6,730 nucleotides of DNA, from contig URNY01000140.1 of assembly GCA_900549375.1 (NCBI GenBank), positions 1 to 6,730 on the forward strand. The letters are read 5' to 3'. The translations under genes were made by a program, and so were the position numbers. The notes under the pieces are model-generated. The model saw only the letters and a list, made by a program, of their open reading frames with translations, did no database searches and had not been told where the DNA came from. The DNA comes from an uncultured Bacteroidales bacterium. Lineage in GTDB: Bacteria > Bacteroidota > Bacteroidia > Bacteroidales > Muribaculaceae. Shown one piece after another: positions 4,629 through 6,730 of the stretch (its first letter is position 1; each line of letters starts with the position of its first letter).

Positions 4629-6730
4629 ATGAAATTAACTACCCGATTTCTGCTTGCCGCGTTTGCAGTGGCAGCAGCCACGCCATCTTTCGGCGCCTCC
4701 GGACCTGCGAACGCGAGTTTCGACCCCATGAAGTTTGTGCCGCGTGAGGCTTCGAATCAGACGTCTCTCTTCGAATCGCGCCGCGCACGTCAGATCAACG
4801 AGCTTAACAAGCGCCTCGAGAACACATTCTCGACCACCGCCGACCTGCGCCTCGACGGAGCCGCCGAGTATCCCACACCTATCACCGCCGGCCCCGCGTC
4901 GATGACCGGCGATATCGACGGCCCCGACGGCCAGCTCTGGTATTACACCGCCGACTATGTCATCAAATCGGTGCCCGTGAACCCCTACTTCACCGACAAG
5001 ATCATGCTCGAATATAAATTCGATATCTACGACGCCGACCGCAAATTCATGGGATCCGTCCACGACAAAGTGCGCTATACCTCCGACGAGGTGTGTATCC
5101 CCATGCCCGCAGGCCTGCAGATCGTGCCGATCGTAACCCGCAATTTCTTCAACAACGACGAGAAATATGAGATCATGATCAGCCTCGCCGTGAACACCAC
5201 AACCCCGGGCACGAACCACTACCGCACCGTGGTTTATTCGCTCAACGGGGAGAAGGAGTCGCTCCCTGTGGAGGATACGACCACAGGACAGGACGTCACC
5301 AAGGAATTCGACAAACCGGTGTTCGTGTTCAATTCCACCATTGCCGACGTGCTCGATGCTTCAACCCCCGGCAAGGAAACACTCTATATCACATGCATCG
5401 AAGAAGAGCGCGACCCCAATTATAATTACGAGGACTTTGGAAACCTCTCAGGCGAGGATTTCTGGAACGCCATAAGCAACCAGTTCGCCAACTTCATTGT
5501 ATACGACAAAGTTGAAAACGGAAGCATGCATGAGGTTTACCGGCAGAAGATCAGAACCTACAGCACCCAAGGCGACCAGCAGGACACCCCCCTGCTTATC
5601 TCTTTCGGCAAAAACGGCAGCTTTTATTATCTCTTCCCTTATTATAAGGAGACATTCTATAATCCTTACTATTCCAACGAGGACGACCTGACACAGCGCG
5701 AAAACAACACTTTCGTAGTCGACCTTGTCAAGATCAGCAACGGCGTGTCCTCACTCGTGAAACGCACGGAGATTCCGATGGAGAAGAGCACCGACCCCAA
5801 CGCATACTTCACATACTACAGCATCGGAGACCTGCGCTACCGCGACGATATTCTCATGAAGGAGCAGGAGAATGCTCCCAACTATATCGTCACCACGATG
5901 GATCTCGACAAATCGCTCTCTACCCTCGGCAAAAGCTTCACCATCTTTGACGCCGAAGGAAAGAAAGTGACAAAACTCTTTGAAGGCGCCGATTCTTCAA
6001 TCGCCCTCTCCGACATCGAGGGCTTCAACCCGATGCAGATGTTCGTTTCCATAAAGGATGGCGATTACACCTTCAACATGGTCGACCTTACCGACGGCAA
6101 AGTCGAGACCGTGATACCCTCGCTCTATTCCGTGGATTCATCGAGCGATCCCGAGCGGTTACTCGCCAACCTCGACCGCGTCAAGGCAGGCGATTCATTC
6201 CAATATGCCATAGAGATGCGCAATACGGTGATCAACGACAACGAAGAGGACGTGATGCGTATCCTCTGGACCGACCGTCAGGGCAAATTCGTAAACATCG
6301 AACGCCTCCCCCTCGGCACATCTGTGATCTACGCCCAGAGCAACCTCTCGAATGCTGTTCTCGACCCGCATTTCATCAACACCGATGACGTGCGCGAATA
6401 TATGGTGCTCGTGAAGCGCGGCACTCCCGGCCTCAACCAGCAGGAGGAATTCATGGTAGTACAGCCTGAAAACCCCGCCACGCCCGACGGCAAGACCATT
6501 CTCCACTGCACCCCCTGCGAGAAAGGCATCCTCTCGGGCATAGTTCCTTTCCCGGATCCCAAGAAACCGAGGCTCATCGTGTATTATCTCAAATCCAACG
6601 ATGAAGGCAACGACCTTTACACGCAGGATGTATATCTTCTCCCCTTCGGAGGGTCGGCAGTCGAGGAGATCGGCGAGGCAGGCACAGCCACCGGCATCCT
6701 TTTCGACGGCGCCACACTTACAGCCGAGGG
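4629..6730 (+). CDS. large secreted protein of unknown family (runs off the right edge)
   Basis: The frame is open for 700 codons from the ATG at 4629 to the edge without a stop. I do not recognise the family. Residues 1 to about 22 are a signal peptide (MKLTTRFLLAAFAVAAATPS, then FG), so the protein is exported. The mature part is rich in Asp, Asn, Tyr and Thr and in beta-strand-like segments, for example DGQLWYYTADYVIKSVPVNP near residue 99, with no membrane helix visible. Cysteines are few: 156, 256 and a CTPC pair at 627-630. From residue about 678, VEEIGEAGTATGILFDGATL resembles the linker and first strand that open the short C-terminal domain of many Bacteroidales exported proteins, including type IX secretion cargo; if so, only some 50-80 residues are missing. 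The start is supported by the signal peptide and the upstream -7 box; there is no Shine-Dalgarno sequence. It is transcribed away from the rluB unit, and no neighbour hints at its job. Confidence 0.85.
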   Translation, partial: MKLTTRFLLAAFAVAAATPSFGASGPANASFDPMKFVPREASNQTSLFESRRARQINELNKRLENTFSTTADLRLDGAAEYPTPITAGPASMTGDIDGPDGQLWYYTADYVIKSVPVNPYFTDKIMLEYKFDIYDADRKFMGSVHDKVRYTSDEVCIPMPAGLQIVPIVTRNFFNNDEKYEIMISLAVNTTTPGTNHYRTVVYSLNGEKESLPVEDTTTGQDVTKEFDKPVFVFNSTIADVLDASTPGKETLYITCIEEERDPNYNYEDFGNLSGEDFWNAISNQFANFIVYDKVENGSMHEVYRQKIRTYSTQGDQQDTPLLISFGKNGSFYYLFPYYKETFYNPYYSNEDDLTQRENNTFVVDLVKISNGVSSLVKRTEIPMEKSTDPNAYFTYYSIGDLRYRDDILMKEQENAPNYIVTTMDLDKSLSTLGKSFTIFDAEGKKVTKLFEGADSSIALSDIEGFNPMQMFVSIKDGDYTFNMVDLTDGKVETVIPSLYSVDSSSDPERLLANLDRVKAGDSFQYAIEMRNTVINDNEEDVMRILWTDRQGKFVNIERLPLGTSVIYAQSNLSNAVLDPHFINTDDVREYMVLVKRGTPGLNQQEEFMVVQPENPATPDGKTILHCTPCEKGILSGIVPFPDPKKPRLIVYYLKSNDEGNDLYTQDVYLLPFGGSAVEEIGEAGTATGILFDGATLTAE

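Noticed and set aside
4635..5219. A 194-codon minus-strand frame rich in His, Val and Gly
   Set aside because: It is antisense to the secreted-protein gene, mirrors its Asp/Asn/Thr codons, and has no recognisable motif.

Overview
The window looks like chromosomal DNA from a Bacteroidales bacterium, probably a gut Muribaculaceae-like lineage. The evidence is the TAnnTTTG-type (-7) promoter boxes, start codons mostly in A/T-rich contexts without Shine-Dalgarno sequences, a DUF4105 membrane protein next to a PafA-type phosphatase, and a pseudouridine synthase with a long Gln/Gly/Tyr/Arg-rich N-terminal tail. The family-level placement is inference.

Minus strand, right to left (4402 to 1). One four-gene transcription unit starts from a well-formed Bacteroidetes promoter (TTTG, 19-nt spacer, TACATTTG). 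It has a leader of about 220 nt carrying a G+C-rich hairpin and a run of 9-nt repeats. The genes are: (1) an RluB/RsuA-family 23S rRNA pseudouridine synthase, whose repeat-rich N-terminal tail is out of frame with the catalytic part by one base near 4008; (2) asnS, asparaginyl-tRNA synthetase, coupled to gene 1 by a 4-base ATGA overlap; (3) a DUF4105/Lnb_N-type protein with a signal peptide, an exported His/Cys-containing domain and about five membrane helices, 22 bases after asnS; (4) the first 48 codons of a secreted PafA-type alkaline phosphatase/phosphodiesterase, leaving the window at its left edge. Genes 3 and 4 overlap by 116 bases, an unusually long overlap. The unit joins two translation functions (rRNA modification, tRNA charging) to two envelope functions.

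Intergenic region 4146-4628 (483 bases). It is A/T-rich and holds the minus-strand promoter and leader, two arrays of 9-nt direct repeats, and a divergent plus-strand promoter box followed by a 16-bp operator-like palindrome over the likely transcription start.

Plus strand, 4629 to the right edge. A single long open frame (700 codons, no stop before the edge) encodes a secreted protein of no family I recognise. Its last visible residues resemble the start of the short C-terminal domain seen on many Bacteroidales exported proteins.

I saw no tRNA, rRNA, CRISPR array, insertion sequence or phage gene. The points most worth a second look are the frameshifted low-complexity tail of the pseudouridine synthase, the paired 9-nt repeat arrays around the divergent promoters, and the long overlap at the DUF4105/phosphatase junction.
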